Of a stretch of 64,000 nucleotides of DNA, positions 34,657-44,473 are shown piece after piece (position 1 is the first letter of the stretch; every line of letters begins with the position of its first letter). Where the stretch lies: the NCBI GenBank assembly GCA_038198445.1, contig JBBPZZ010000122.1:20877-84876 (forward strand), in the 5' to 3' direction. The stretch comes from JACDDK01 sp038198445. GTDB taxonomy: Bacteria; Actinomycetota; Rubrobacteria; Rubrobacterales; Rubrobacteraceae. A model generated the notes under the pieces. That model did not search any database. It was not told the DNA's origin and was given only the letters and a program-made list of their open reading frames with translations. The position numbers and the translations under genes are program-made.

Positions 34657-35868
34657 TTATCCGATCAACTCGAAGATCTTGAACATCGGGAGATACATGG
34701 CGATGATGATGCCGCCTACGATGCCGCCGATAACCATGATCATCAACGGCTCGATTATGGAGGTAAGGGCCTTGACCGAAGCATCCACCTCAGACTCGTA
34801 GAAGTCGGCGATCTTGCCTAGCATGCCGTCTATGTCGCCTGTCTCCTCGCCGATGGCGATCATACGCGTAACCATCGGCGGGAAGACGGGTTCGTCTTCG
34901 AGCGGCTTGTAGATGGGGATGCCTTGACGGATCGAATCCCGGCTCTTGAGGACCGCGTTTTCGATCACCCAGTTCCCCGAGGAAGTCGCGGTGATCTCAA
35001 GACACTGCAAGATCGGCACGCCCGCCGCGCTGAGGGTGCCCAGAGTTCGCGCGAATCGCGCAAGGGCCACCTTCTGGACGATGTCTCCGATTTTGGCCGG
35101 CAGCTTGAGCACGACCCGTCCCCAGACCTTCCGTCCCTGCTCCGTGTTTTTCCAACGTAGGAAGAATGTAACGCCGCCAAACAGAGCCGCGGCCACGAGA
35201 ATCCCCCAGAAGCTGGTAAGAATGGCGGAGGCTCCCATGGCTATGCGGGTGGGCAGCGGCAGAGTTCCGCCGAGGTCCGCGAACATCTTTGCGAATATCG
35301 GGACGATAAAGATCAACATAAATGACGCAGCGAGGAGCGCCAGCACCAGAACTACCGTTGGATAAGTCATGGCGCTCTTGACCTTACGGCGAAGCTCCTG
35401 GTCGTTCTCGAGCTGCGACGCAAGCCGGAGCAGCACCCCATCCAGGATGCCGCCGATCTCGCCGGCCCGCACCATCTCGACGTAGAGCCTGCCGAATACC
35501 TTCGGGTGCTTATCGAGGGCTTCGGAGAGGCCAAGACCCGCCTCCACATCCTTGCGGACCTCCGTGACGACTTCTTTGAGCTTATTATTCTCTGTCTGCT
35601 CGTCGAGAATGTAGAGCGCCCGAACTATCGGAAGCCCGGCGTTGATCATGGTGGCAAACTGACGGGAGAAAATCACTACGTCCTGAAGCTTTACCTTCTT
35701 GAACGGCTCCAGGATGTCCTTCTGGCCTACTCCTTGCTCTTTGATGTCGATGACGAAGAGTCCCTGCTGACGAAGATCCGAAGCCACGGACAACTGGTCG
35801 TTGGCTTCTATCTGGTCTTCGAGGATATCGCCACTGCGGGAGCGCGCTTTATACGCGAATGTCGCCAT
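34657..35868 (-). CDS. pilC: type IV pilus assembly inner membrane protein PilC
   Basis: PilC/GspF platform protein. Two GspF domains: the first at about residues 70-190 (FSRQFATMINAGLPIVRALYIL) ending in a membrane segment (VLVLALLAASFMLIFIVP), the second at 270-395 (ARFARTLGTLSAAGVPILQCLE) ending in a C-terminal segment (MIMVIGGIVGGIIIAMYL). 403 aa, family length. Follows pilT in a pilB-pilT-pilC-sigma run. Confidence 0.96.
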   Translation of the reverse strand: MATFAYKARSRSGDILEDQIEANDQLSVASDLRQQGLFVIDIKEQGVGQKDILEPFKKVKLQDVVIFSRQFATMINAGLPIVRALYILDEQTENNKLKEVVTEVRKDVEAGLGLSEALDKHPKVFGRLYVEMVRAGEIGGILDGVLLRLASQLENDQELRRKVKSAMTYPTVVLVLALLAASFMLIFIVPIFAKMFADLGGTLPLPTRIAMGASAILTSFWGILVAAALFGGVTFFLRWKNTEQGRKVWGRVVLKLPAKIGDIVQKVALARFARTLGTLSAAGVPILQCLEITATSSGNWVIENAVLKSRDSIRQGIPIYKPLEDEPVFPPMVTRMIAIGEETGDIDGMLGKIADFYESEVDASVKALTSIIEPLMIMVIGGIVGGIIIAMYLPMFKIFELIG

Positions 35869-35879
35869 ACAAACCTCCC

Positions 35880-37013
35880 CTATCTACGAAGCGCCGCGTA
35901 GTTGCCGGATGGCTCCACGGACGGTTTTGGGGCGACGCCCACCATGCCGCCGCTGCCCGCGAGGCGGTTGAGTTCCTCGGGGTTGCTGGAGTGCTTCTCC
36001 GCCTCTTCGCGAGAGATGTGTCCCTTCCGCATCAACTCCACGAGCGCCGCGTCCATCGTCTGCATCCCGAACTTCCCGCCCGTCTGCATGGCGGAATATA
36101 TCTGGTGGTTCTTCCCTTCCCGGATCAGGTTGCGGACGCCGGGCGTTGGAATCAGGATCTCGCACGCCACGACCCGCCCCTTACCGTCGCGTTTTGGAAT
36201 AAGCGTCTGCGTAATTATTCCCTGCAAAGCGTTGGCGAGCTGCGTCCGGATCTGACTCTGCTGGTGCGACGGGAAGACGTCTATGATCCTGTCCACCGTC
36301 TGCGGGGCGTCCTGGGTGTGAAGCGTACCGAAGACGAGGTGCCCGGTCTCGGCCGCGCTGACGGCGAGGTGGATGGTCTCCAAATCGCGCATCTCGCCGA
36401 TGAGGATGGTGTCCGGGTCCTGGCGCAGCACATGCTTGAGGGCCTGCGCAAAGCTCTTGGTGTCCTGGTTGACCTCGCGCTGGTTGACGATGCACTTTTT
36501 GTGGTTGTGCAGGAACTCTATAGGGTCTTCTACACTCATTATGTGCTCTTGGCGCGTCTCATTGATCTTGTCTATCATCGAGGCGAGCGTCGTGGACTTA
36601 CCACTTCCGGTTGGCCCGGTTACTAATACCAGCCCTCTCGGCTTCTCCGTCAGGTCTTCGATGGCCTTTGGCAGCCCCAGGTCCCTGAAGTTCTTTATCT
36701 CGTGCGGAATGGTCCTGAACGCCGCCCCCATCGAGCCACGCTGGAAGTACACGTTGACCCTGAAACGGGCGGTGCGAGGCAGCGTATAGGCGAAGTCAAG
36801 CTCCCACTCGTTCTCCAGCCGCTGGCGCTGGTCGTTGGACAGGATGTCGTAGATAGTTTCGCGGGTGACGTTCTGCGTCAGAGGAGGATAGTCAAGGGGC
36901 TGCACTTTACCGCTAACCCGGACCATTGGCGGAAGCCCAACCGTGATGTGCAGGTCGCTCGCGCCCATCCGGATCGCGTCGAAAAGGTAGTCGTTTAGCC
37001 CAGCCTCCATCAT
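35880..37013 (-). CDS. pilT: pilus retraction ATPase PilT
   Basis: PilT hexameric ATPase that pulls pili back, powering twitching and DNA uptake. Walker A GPTGSGKS at residues 133-140, Walker B ILIGEMRDLETI, His box HLVFGTLHTQDAPQTVDR, and the PilT-specific C-terminal motif here GVRNLIREGK (AIRNLIRE in other species). 377 aa. Clearly separate from the PilB gene downstream in coordinates. Confidence 0.96.
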   Translation of the reverse strand: MMEAGLNDYLFDAIRMGASDLHITVGLPPMVRVSGKVQPLDYPPLTQNVTRETIYDILSNDQRQRLENEWELDFAYTLPRTARFRVNVYFQRGSMGAAFRTIPHEIKNFRDLGLPKAIEDLTEKPRGLVLVTGPTGSGKSTTLASMIDKINETRQEHIMSVEDPIEFLHNHKKCIVNQREVNQDTKSFAQALKHVLRQDPDTILIGEMRDLETIHLAVSAAETGHLVFGTLHTQDAPQTVDRIIDVFPSHQQSQIRTQLANALQGIITQTLIPKRDGKGRVVACEILIPTPGVRNLIREGKNHQIYSAMQTGGKFGMQTMDAALVELMRKGHISREEAEKHSSNPEELNRLAGSGGMVGVAPKPSVEPSGNYAALRR

Positions 37014-37110
37014 GATCTGGTCCTTTCGGTCCCGTGACGATTCGTGGTCGCTCTTATTATCGACACAGATGCCCGAAACTTTAATCTTCTATCCGAGCAC
37101 GACTACAGAA

Positions 37111-39960
37111 CTACACTACGGTACGCAGGATCTCCTCGACGGTGGTCATGCCACGGGCGGCTTTCATCAGGCCATCTTCTTTCAACCGCACCATTCCCTG
37201 CTCTTCGGCGACGCGGCTTATCACATCGGTCGAGACGCGGCGGAGAATCAAATCTTTTATCTCCGAGGTTACGGCCATCATTTCGTAGATCCCGACCCTG
37301 CCACGGTAGCCGGAGCCTCCGCAACGGTTACAGCCTACCGGCCGGTAGAAGTTGACATCTTCAGAGAAGCGCTCGAACGGGAACCCAATGTCGTCGAGCA
37401 CGTCTTCACCGACTTCTACCGGTTGCTTGCAGTCGTTGCAGAGCCTCCTGGCGAGCCTCTGGGCGATAACGCAATCCACGGCCGACGAGGTAAGGAACGG
37501 CTCCACGCCCATCTCAGTCATCCGGTTTACCGCCGCCGGGGCGTTGTTGGTGTGCAGGGTCGCGAGGATCAAGTGTCCGGTGAGCGCGGCTTCGACGCTT
37601 ATCTTCGCGGTCTCGTAGTCCCGGATCTCACCGATCATCACGACATCCGGGTCGCTTCGCAGGATGCTTCGAAGCCCCGAGGCGAAGGTAAGTCCGGCTT
37701 TCGTGTTGACCTGGACCTGATTGATCCCTTCCATCCTGAACTCCACCGGGTCCTCCACGGTGATGATGTTCCGCTCCGGCGAGTTCAACTCGGCGAGCGT
37801 GGCGTAGAGCGTGGTGGATTTGCCGCTACCGGTCGGTCCCGTGACCAGGATCGCCCCATAAGGACGGTTGAAGATTTGCTCGTAGGTCTCGAAGACTTCC
37901 GGCGCGAACCCGAGTGATCTTAGGTCCGCCTCGACGTTTGAGTTGTCCAGCAACCGCAGGACGGTTTTCTCGCCGAATACCGTGGGGAGTGAAGCCGCCC
38001 GAACGTCTATTTTCTGGCCGCCGAGTCTTACCGAGAATCTACCGTCCTGCGGGACGCGGCGCTCGGCGATGTCCAGGTTGGCCAGTATCTTGAGGCGGGC
38101 GATCACACCGCTCTGGAGCTTCGGCGGGATGGACATGACTTCTCGAAGCACGCCATCCACCCGGAACCGGACCGTTAACTCCCGCGCCCGGGGCTCGACG
38201 TGTATGTCCGAGGCGCCTTCGCCTACGGCCTGTTGCAGGATGGACCCGACGAGCCGCACTATGGGCGCGTCGTCCGCCCCCGAGCCCGCCCCGAGTTCGA
38301 CTTCCCCGTGGTCATCAAAGACTGAGTCTCCGGCCGCGTCTTGTAGAAATTCTGTAACCTCCGAGCCGACAGCGTACAGCTTGTTCTGAACCCTGGTTAT
38401 CTGCTCTTCGAGCGCCACCACGGGCGTGATGGGGTACCCGGAGATCATCATCAGGTCCTCTAGAGCATGGATGTCGGTCGGATTGCTCATAGCTACGATG
38501 AGCCGGCCTTCTTCCATCCGCACGGGCATCACACCGTGACGGCGAACGACTTTCTGGTCGACCAGGCCGAGGACGGCTAGATCAACGTCACTCTCTATGA
38601 GTTCCGTGTAGTCGAGGCGCAGACGGGTCGCAAGCGCCTGCGCGAGGTCCAGCTTGCTTATATAACCGAGCGAGAGCAGGATCCGGCCTATCTCCCGCCG
38701 GTCCTGGTGTTGGAGCTCTAGCGCTTCCTGTAGCTGCTCGTCAGTGATCTTGCCCGCCGCTATGAGGATGTCCCCCATTTTGGTCGCGACGCCGCCGGGA
38801 CGCCGCCCGCGGCCTTCATCCGTCGAAGCAGCGGGAGCGGGGACATCCTCAACTTCTTCCGCGTAATCAGCGGAGGTTTCCGCCACGGATTCCGTGTACG
38901 GGGGCTGCTCGGGCTCCGCATGGTCCGGCGTCTCGTCCACCGGCGGCCCGGTTTCAGCCTCTTCACTGACCAGGTGCGAGAGGGCGCCGTCCAGGTCCTC
39001 CTGGGTGGCGACCACCGGGGCTATGGGATGGCGGGCGATAATTCTCAGGTCTTCGAGGGCGAACAGGTCGTTGGGGTTGCTCATGGCTACGATGAGCTTT
39101 CCGTCCTCGAAACGCAGCGGCAGAGCCCTGTACTTTCGCAGCATAGCCTCGTCGATCAAACTCAGTGCTTCAGGATCCACATCCGATTCGGAGAGTTCGG
39201 AGAGCCGCACGTAAGCGAGCCGTAATCGCCGGGCGAGCGCTCTGGCCAGGTCTTCGGCGGTCACGTAACCTAGCGAGATGAGTATCTCTCCAAGGTCTCT
39301 TGAATCGTTCTTCTGCAAGGCGAGCGCCTCTTCTAATTGGCCGGACGTAAGCCTCCCTTCGGAGACGAGGATTTCTCCCAGTCTCGGAGTTCGCCGGGAC
39401 CCGCCACCCACGTTCGCGTCACGTTTTTGCGAGCCGTTTCCGGTATCCCGGTTTCTAGCCAGGCTCTCCGCCCCATTGTCACGCCCGGTATCTGGTCCTT
39501 CCACCGTGGCCTGGGGGCTTTCGGGAAGCGATGCCGCCTGCTGGCCGGAGCCATCGGCTGCTCCGAAGTGCTTCGCTTGAAGGGCGCGAATAGTAACTGC
39601 GTCAGCGACGGCCGGCGTGATCGGCTGCCCCGCGCTTACGGTGAGGTCGCCGCGCGCGTAGACGTCGGACGGGTCGCTCATCGCAACTATCAAACGTCCG
39701 TTCTCCGCCCGAACCGGCAGCGCTCCGTGGCGTAACAGTACGTCCTCGGCGATCAGTCCGATTATTCCAACGTTGAGGTCGTCCTCGGACGGCTCCACGT
39801 ATTCCAGGTTGAACAACCGGGCATAGGTCCGCGCGAGTTGCTCCGCGTTTAGATACCCGAGCGAGACAAGCATTTGACCCAGGTTGCGGCCGCCACTTCC
39901 AGTACGTGCATTGGCTTCGGCAAGCTGGTCTTTGGTAATCTCGCCTTGAGCTACCAGCAC
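37111..39960 (-). CDS. pilB: pilus extension ATPase PilB with three MshEN domains
   Basis: PilB/GspE ATPase, unusually long at 949 aa or more. Three MshEN (GspE N-terminal) domains occur in tandem, starting near residues 1, 193 and 394. Each holds two 24-residue R/K-L/M-G-x-x-L motifs of the kind that binds cyclic di-GMP (for example RLGEILVSEGRLTSGQLEEA at 193). The ATPase domain has Walker A GPTGSGKS at 708-715, Walker B VVMIGEIRD near 773, and a zinc site of C841, C844, C877 and C880. The GTG at 39960 cuts off the first residues (KLGEV) of the first motif, so translation more likely begins upstream, for example at ATC 39990 with a GAGG 8 bases before it. Confidence 0.94.
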   Translation of the reverse strand: MLVAQGEITKDQLAEANARTGSGGRNLGQMLVSLGYLNAEQLARTYARLFNLEYVEPSEDDLNVGIIGLIAEDVLLRHGALPVRAENGRLIVAMSDPSDVYARGDLTVSAGQPITPAVADAVTIRALQAKHFGAADGSGQQAASLPESPQATVEGPDTGRDNGAESLARNRDTGNGSQKRDANVGGGSRRTPRLGEILVSEGRLTSGQLEEALALQKNDSRDLGEILISLGYVTAEDLARALARRLRLAYVRLSELSESDVDPEALSLIDEAMLRKYRALPLRFEDGKLIVAMSNPNDLFALEDLRIIARHPIAPVVATQEDLDGALSHLVSEEAETGPPVDETPDHAEPEQPPYTESVAETSADYAEEVEDVPAPAASTDEGRGRRPGGVATKMGDILIAAGKITDEQLQEALELQHQDRREIGRILLSLGYISKLDLAQALATRLRLDYTELIESDVDLAVLGLVDQKVVRRHGVMPVRMEEGRLIVAMSNPTDIHALEDLMMISGYPITPVVALEEQITRVQNKLYAVGSEVTEFLQDAAGDSVFDDHGEVELGAGSGADDAPIVRLVGSILQQAVGEGASDIHVEPRARELTVRFRVDGVLREVMSIPPKLQSGVIARLKILANLDIAERRVPQDGRFSVRLGGQKIDVRAASLPTVFGEKTVLRLLDNSNVEADLRSLGFAPEVFETYEQIFNRPYGAILVTGPTGSGKSTTLYATLAELNSPERNIITVEDPVEFRMEGINQVQVNTKAGLTFASGLRSILRSDPDVVMIGEIRDYETAKISVEAALTGHLILATLHTNNAPAAVNRMTEMGVEPFLTSSAVDCVIAQRLARRLCNDCKQPVEVGEDVLDDIGFPFERFSEDVNFYRPVGCNRCGGSGYRGRVGIYEMMAVTSEIKDLILRRVSTDVISRVAEEQGMVRLKEDGLMKAARGMTTVEEILRTVV

Positions 39961-40000
39961 TTCACCGAGTTTGCTGGAAACCTCCGCGATCGATTTTGCC

Positions 40001-40204
40001 TCATTCGAGAGAATCGGCTACCACCTCCGTCTCGGGTTCTTTGCCGGTCGAGCTGATCCGCGCCTCTATCTCCTGGCGCGGCAACGTCGGTCCCAAGGAG
40101 GTGTTGCGTATACTCGGGTTCAAGCCGCGGCCTTCCAGATGTCCGAGTACGCCCGCCAATCGGGAGCGACTATCAGCATTTAAAGCGTATTTCGTCACAA
40201 GCAC
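40001..40204 (-). CDS. small hypothetical ORF upstream of pilB
   Basis: This fills most of the 300-nt gap between mltG and pilB. A GTG-started frame of 67 codons ends at a TGA near the probable pilB start; nothing in the protein (TKYALNADSRSRLAGVLGHL) is recognised. A perfect TATAAT lies 5 nt upstream of the GTG and there is no ribosome-binding site, so if translated it would be from a leaderless mRNA. It may instead simply be the pilB leader. Confidence 0.3.
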   Translation of the reverse strand: MLVTKYALNADSRSRLAGVLGHLEGRGLNPSIRNTSLGPTLPRQEIEARISSTGKEPETEVVADSLE

Positions 40205-40209
40205 GCACG

Positions 40210-40215
40210 ATTATA
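40210..40215 (-). promoter_or_regulatory. candidate -10 element for the pilB-pilT-pilC operon
   Basis: TATAAT (minus strand) in the AT-rich gap downstream of mltG, with no clear -35. It is the best promoter candidate between mltG and pilB. Confidence 0.4.
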
Positions 40216-40261
40216 GCCCCGCAAACCCAAATAGAGAAAATACGCGTGAAGACTGGGCGGC

Positions 40262-41374
40262 TTACCTGCCGGCTTCGGCTTTCGCCTGCAGGAAATCGTT
40301 GTAGTTATCAGTGAAGTAATGCTCCTTGCCGTCGGCCTTGAGGACGTAGTAGAGGTAGTTCGTATCCGCGGGCTTCACGGCAGCCTCGATAGACTCCTTG
40401 CTGGGGCTGCATATCGGTCCCGGAGGCAGGCCGAGGTTCTCATACGTATTGTACGGCGAGTCTATCTTCAAGTCCTGAAGGGAAAGTTCAGCCTTCGGGG
40501 TCCCGAGGGCGTACTGGATCGAAGCGTCTATCTGAAGCGGCGTCCCTTGACGGATACGGTTGTAGATCACCGACGCAATTATCGGCTTTTCTTTCAGGCT
40601 CGCGGCCTCCCGCTCGATGAGGGACGCGACCGTCAATAGCTCGTGCTCACTCAGGTTCAGGCGCTTCTTCGCACCGGAGATGTCGATATCCTGGGTCTCT
40701 ATCATATACTGATTCAGAAGCCGGTCTACCACCTGGTGGGCGGTGGTTCCCTTCTCGAACTCGTACTGTTTGGGGAACAGGTAACCTTCAGTAGTCTTTA
40801 TGGCCGGGTCCTTGAGGAAGGCGTAGCTATATCCGGTCTTATCCGCCTCCGTCTCGAAGTCTTTTTCGGAGATGTTGCTCTGGCTGGCGACTTTCTCGGC
40901 GGTCTGTTTCAGGGTGAGCCCCTCAGGGATGGTTATGGTGAAGGTCGCTACTTCCTTCCCGGCGGTCAGCTTCTTGAGGATCTCGGAGCTATCCTCGCCG
41001 CGGCTGAACGTATACTGGCCGGGTTTTATGTCCTCGCTGTTCTCGCTAAAGCGGGCTTCGAGCTTGAAGATAGTCGCGTTACTTATGACACCCGCCGCGT
41101 CCAGCTTGTCGGCCACACTCGAAACGGTATCGCCTTCGACGACCTTGACCTTGGCATTGTCCGACTTGGCCGTCTGGTCTCCGCCACCGACCGCTGATGT
41201 GTAGATGAGGTAGATGATGCCGAGTACCCCAATGACGAGCAGTATCCCGAGTATGGCGGGTCCAAGATTGGAGCGGCGCTTCCGGCGGCGGTTGCCGCGC
41301 GGTTGCTGAAGAGCGTTTAGCCGCGCCTGCAGATCGTCGCGATCACGGCTCTTTCCTCTTTCGTACCGCCTCAA
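40262..41374 (-). CDS. mltG: endolytic peptidoglycan transglycosylase MltG
   Basis: MltG cleaves nascent glycan strands in the cell envelope. A basic cytoplasmic N-terminus (residues 1-36) is followed by one membrane segment (LGPAILGILLVIGVLGIIYL, about 37-60), a LysM-like domain and the YceG catalytic domain with the active Glu in LIEREA, plus TPLQIDASIQYAL and GLPPGPICSPS. 370 aa. TTG start overlapping the ruvX stop by 4 nt (TTGA) with GGAGG just upstream. Confidence 0.95.
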   Translation of the reverse strand: MRRYERGKSRDRDDLQARLNALQQPRGNRRRKRRSNLGPAILGILLVIGVLGIIYLIYTSAVGGGDQTAKSDNAKVKVVEGDTVSSVADKLDAAGVISNATIFKLEARFSENSEDIKPGQYTFSRGEDSSEILKKLTAGKEVATFTITIPEGLTLKQTAEKVASQSNISEKDFETEADKTGYSYAFLKDPAIKTTEGYLFPKQYEFEKGTTAHQVVDRLLNQYMIETQDIDISGAKKRLNLSEHELLTVASLIEREAASLKEKPIIASVIYNRIRQGTPLQIDASIQYALGTPKAELSLQDLKIDSPYNTYENLGLPPGPICSPSKESIEAAVKPADTNYLYYVLKADGKEHYFTDNYNDFLQAKAEAGR

Positions 41375-41817
41375 ATTCCCCTCCTGCGTTCGAGATATTC
41401 CCGTAGCATCTGGGCGGCCGCAAGATGGTCGACCCTTTCGCTAGTCTTTCCTCCCCGTTCCTTCCGGCGTCCGCCCTTTGCGGCGCGCCCGGTTGATACT
41501 ATCCGCGTAGTAAGCCGTTCGTCCCACTCGACAAACTCAACTCCGGGGAACACATCTTTTAGATCGTGTAGTTTATCCAAAACGCGGCGCGCTTGAAAGC
41601 CGATATCTCCACCGAGGGTTTTGGGTACGCCGACGAGAACTTCAGCGACTCCTTGATCCCGCAGCAGGGCTTCAAGGTACATCTCTAAACCGGCCGATGG
41701 CACGATTTCCAGTGGCCTCGAGATCACACGCCCCTCATCGGATATGGCTACGCCGATTCGCACCTCACCGAGGTCGAGCGCGACTATGCGCCCGGAAGCA
41801 TTGCTGGAGAGCTGCAT
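41371..41817 (-). CDS. ruvX: Holliday junction resolvase-like RuvX (YqgF)
   Basis: YqgF/RuvX RNase-H-fold protein, implicated in 16S rRNA 5' processing and possibly junction resolution. Reads IVALDLGEVRIGVAISDE at the N-terminus, EVLVGVPKTLGG in the middle and EWDERLTTRI. 148 aa. The alaS-ruvX-mltG order is widespread. Confidence 0.95.
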   Translation of the reverse strand: MQLSSNASGRIVALDLGEVRIGVAISDEGRVISRPLEIVPSAGLEMYLEALLRDQGVAEVLVGVPKTLGGDIGFQARRVLDKLHDLKDVFPGVEFVEWDERLTTRIVSTGRAAKGGRRKERGGKTSERVDHLAAAQMLREYLERRRGI

Positions 41818-41819
41818 CG

Positions 41820-44465
41820 TTAGCCTTCGCTCTGCGCGAGCCGCTGTCCAAGGATGTCGCGGACTTTGTGCAGAGCCTCGGGTATGGCGGAGAGGTTGCC
41901 GCCTCCTGCCTGGGCCATCGTAGGACTACCACCGCCGCCGCCACCGAGCACGGAGGACGCCTCCTTGACGATCTCCCCCGCCTGTATCCTGGCGGAGACA
42001 TCGGGGTGGAGGTTGGCTATAAGCACGGCCTTGCCGCCAACGTCCGCCGCGAGCACCACGGCGGACGGCCCGCCGAGCCGGTTCTTGATGTCGTCGGAGA
42101 TCTGGCGAAGCCCCTTTACGTCGGCCACCGCGACCTGCCCGGTAACGACCTTCGCGCCGTTGACGGCTTCCGCGCTCTCGACGAGGCTCCCGACCTCCTG
42201 CATACCCTTCTTCAACGCCTGCTCCCGCGAGGTCTCGCGAGCCCGCCACACCTCTTTCCGCATCTCCTCCACGGCTGCGGGGAGTTGTACAAGATCCACC
42301 CGGAGCGCCCCAGAGGTTTCTTCGGCGGCTTCGGCTGCCTGGATCAGGTAGTAGAGGGCCTCCCGGCCGGTTATTACCTCGATGCGGTAGAGATCCGCGC
42401 CGTGCTTCCTGTTGGAGATCAACTTGAAAGCGCCGATCTCGGCCGTTCCCCGGACGTGGGTCCCGCCACAAAGCTCGCGCGAGAAACCGTCCACCTCGAC
42501 GACCCGCACGAGGTCTCCGTACTTCTCGCCGAAGAGCATCATCGCCCCGAGGTTCCGAGCCTCGTCAATGGTAGTAGTGAAGTAACGGACGGGCTGGTTC
42601 TCGGTGATCTTGAGCAGGGCCAACTCCTGCACGCGCCGTAACTCGTCCTCGCTGACTTTCCCGGAGTAGCGGTAGTCGAAGCGGAGCCTGTCCGGCCCGA
42701 CGTAGCTTCCGGCCTGCGTCACGTCCTTGCCGAGCACTGCCCTGAGCGCCCAGTGCAGGATGTGGGTCGCCGTGTGGTTCGCCTCGATCTGCTGGCGGCG
42801 TACCCGATTTATCGAGGCGGTGACTGCATCGCCCACCTTGACGCTTCTGCGCTCCGTTTTCGCCCGTATCACCTGGTAGTTCCCGGCGGGTATAACGTCC
42901 ACGACCTCTAGCTGGGCTCGCTCCGAGGTGATCCAACCCTCGTCCGCGACCTGCCCGCCGCCCGTGGCGTAGAAGGGGTTCTCGGCAAGCACTACGAATA
43001 CTTCGTCCGCGGTGTCCGGCACCGGCTCCAGGGCCACGAGCCTCGTATCGACCTGCTCCCGCTCGTACCCGACGAAGCGGCTCTTTATCTCCTGGTCGCG
43101 GAATGCCGCCACCACCCGGTCGTAACCCTGCATGGCCTCCCGCGCCCGCTCCCGCTGTCCGCTCATCGCCTGTTCGAAAGCCGCCTCATCGAGCGAAAGC
43201 CCACGCTCCGCCAGTACCTCACGGGTTACCTCTACCGGGAAGCCGTAGGTATCGTGCAGCGTGAATGCCACTTCGCCAGGGAAGTTGCCACCTCGCAACC
43301 GTGCTATCTCCGCTTCAAGGTGCTCCATGCCGGAGTCGTAGATATCTATGAAACGTGCCGCCTCGCCCGTCACGATCCGTCGTATGTCATCCCGCGCTAT
43401 TCGCAACTCTTCGTAGAAGTTCTCCATATAGTCGACCACCACTCCGGCAAGCTCCGCTACCTGCTCCGCCTTCAAGCCCAGCCGTGAGTACGCCTCCCGC
43501 GTCGCCCGGCGTATTATGCGTCTTAAAACGTATTCCCGGCGCTGGTTGCCGGGACGCACGCCGTCGGCGATCAGGAAGGCCATAGACCGTGAGTGATCCG
43601 CGAGGATGTAGAGCGCCCTATCCAGGGCTTCGGAGTCGCCCATCTTTGCGTTCGAGTGTTCCTGGATCCTCTCGAAGATCGGGGCGTACAGGTCAGTCTG
43701 GTAGACGGAGTGGACGTTCTGGCAGACGGCGGTGGTGCGTTCGAGGCCCATGCCCGTATCTATGCCAGGCTTTGCAAGAGGGGTCAGGGAGGCGTCCTTG
43801 CGTTGCTCGTACTGGTTGAAGACGAGGTTCCATATCTCCAGGAAACGCGCGTCGCCCTCGTCGCCGCCGGGCCCGTACCTGGCGTCCTGGAGAGGGTCTC
43901 CACTGGAGAACTCTTCTCCGTAGTCGTAGTAGACCTCCGAGCAGGGGCCGCAGGGACCGGAATCTCCGGGCGGTCCCCACCAGTTCTCGCTTTTCGGTAG
44001 GCCGAAGATACGCTCCTCCGGTACGCCGACGCTCATCCAGTGTTCTTTCGCTTCCAGGTCTTCGGGAGCGTTATCGTCGCCCTCGAAGATCGTGATCCAG
44101 AGCCTCTCTGGAGGAAGCTCCAACTCTTTCGTCAGGAACTCCCACGCCCATTCGATGGCTTCTTTCTTGAAGTAGCCGCCGAATGAGAAGTTGCCGAGCA
44201 TCTCGAAGAAGGTCAGGTGCGTGTCGTCGCCGACTTCTTCGAGGTCCACGGTGCGGAAGCACTTCTGAGAACTGGTCGCGCGCGGCGTTGGCGGACGGTC
44301 CTGGCCGGTGAAGTAGGTGATAAATTGCTGCATACCGGCGGTGGTAAGCAAGACCGTGGGATCGTTGTGAGGGATCAAAGACGAGCTTGGATATGGCCGG
44401 TGGCCCCTCTGCTCGAAGAAATCCAGGAATTTTCTGCGGATGTCGCTACTTTGCATTGGGTTCAT
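41820..44465 (-). CDS. alaS: alanyl-tRNA synthetase
   Basis: AlaRS charges tRNA-Ala. Catalytic domain (FLDFFEQRGHRPYPSSSLIP, TAGMQQFITYFTG), editing domain zinc sites (NHTATHILHWAL near residue 562, CGGTHVRGT near 662), and a C-terminal C-Ala domain with a Gly-rich stretch (VLGGGGGGSP). 881 aa. No ribosome-binding site precedes the ATG; a second ATG three codons downstream is an alternative. Confidence 0.97.
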   Translation of the reverse strand: MNPMQSSDIRRKFLDFFEQRGHRPYPSSSLIPHNDPTVLLTTAGMQQFITYFTGQDRPPTPRATSSQKCFRTVDLEEVGDDTHLTFFEMLGNFSFGGYFKKEAIEWAWEFLTKELELPPERLWITIFEGDDNAPEDLEAKEHWMSVGVPEERIFGLPKSENWWGPPGDSGPCGPCSEVYYDYGEEFSSGDPLQDARYGPGGDEGDARFLEIWNLVFNQYEQRKDASLTPLAKPGIDTGMGLERTTAVCQNVHSVYQTDLYAPIFERIQEHSNAKMGDSEALDRALYILADHSRSMAFLIADGVRPGNQRREYVLRRIIRRATREAYSRLGLKAEQVAELAGVVVDYMENFYEELRIARDDIRRIVTGEAARFIDIYDSGMEHLEAEIARLRGGNFPGEVAFTLHDTYGFPVEVTREVLAERGLSLDEAAFEQAMSGQRERAREAMQGYDRVVAAFRDQEIKSRFVGYEREQVDTRLVALEPVPDTADEVFVVLAENPFYATGGGQVADEGWITSERAQLEVVDVIPAGNYQVIRAKTERRSVKVGDAVTASINRVRRQQIEANHTATHILHWALRAVLGKDVTQAGSYVGPDRLRFDYRYSGKVSEDELRRVQELALLKITENQPVRYFTTTIDEARNLGAMMLFGEKYGDLVRVVEVDGFSRELCGGTHVRGTAEIGAFKLISNRKHGADLYRIEVITGREALYYLIQAAEAAEETSGALRVDLVQLPAAVEEMRKEVWRARETSREQALKKGMQEVGSLVESAEAVNGAKVVTGQVAVADVKGLRQISDDIKNRLGGPSAVVLAADVGGKAVLIANLHPDVSARIQAGEIVKEASSVLGGGGGGSPTMAQAGGGNLSAIPEALHKVRDILGQRLAQSEG

Positions 44466-44473
44466 GTGAGGGT

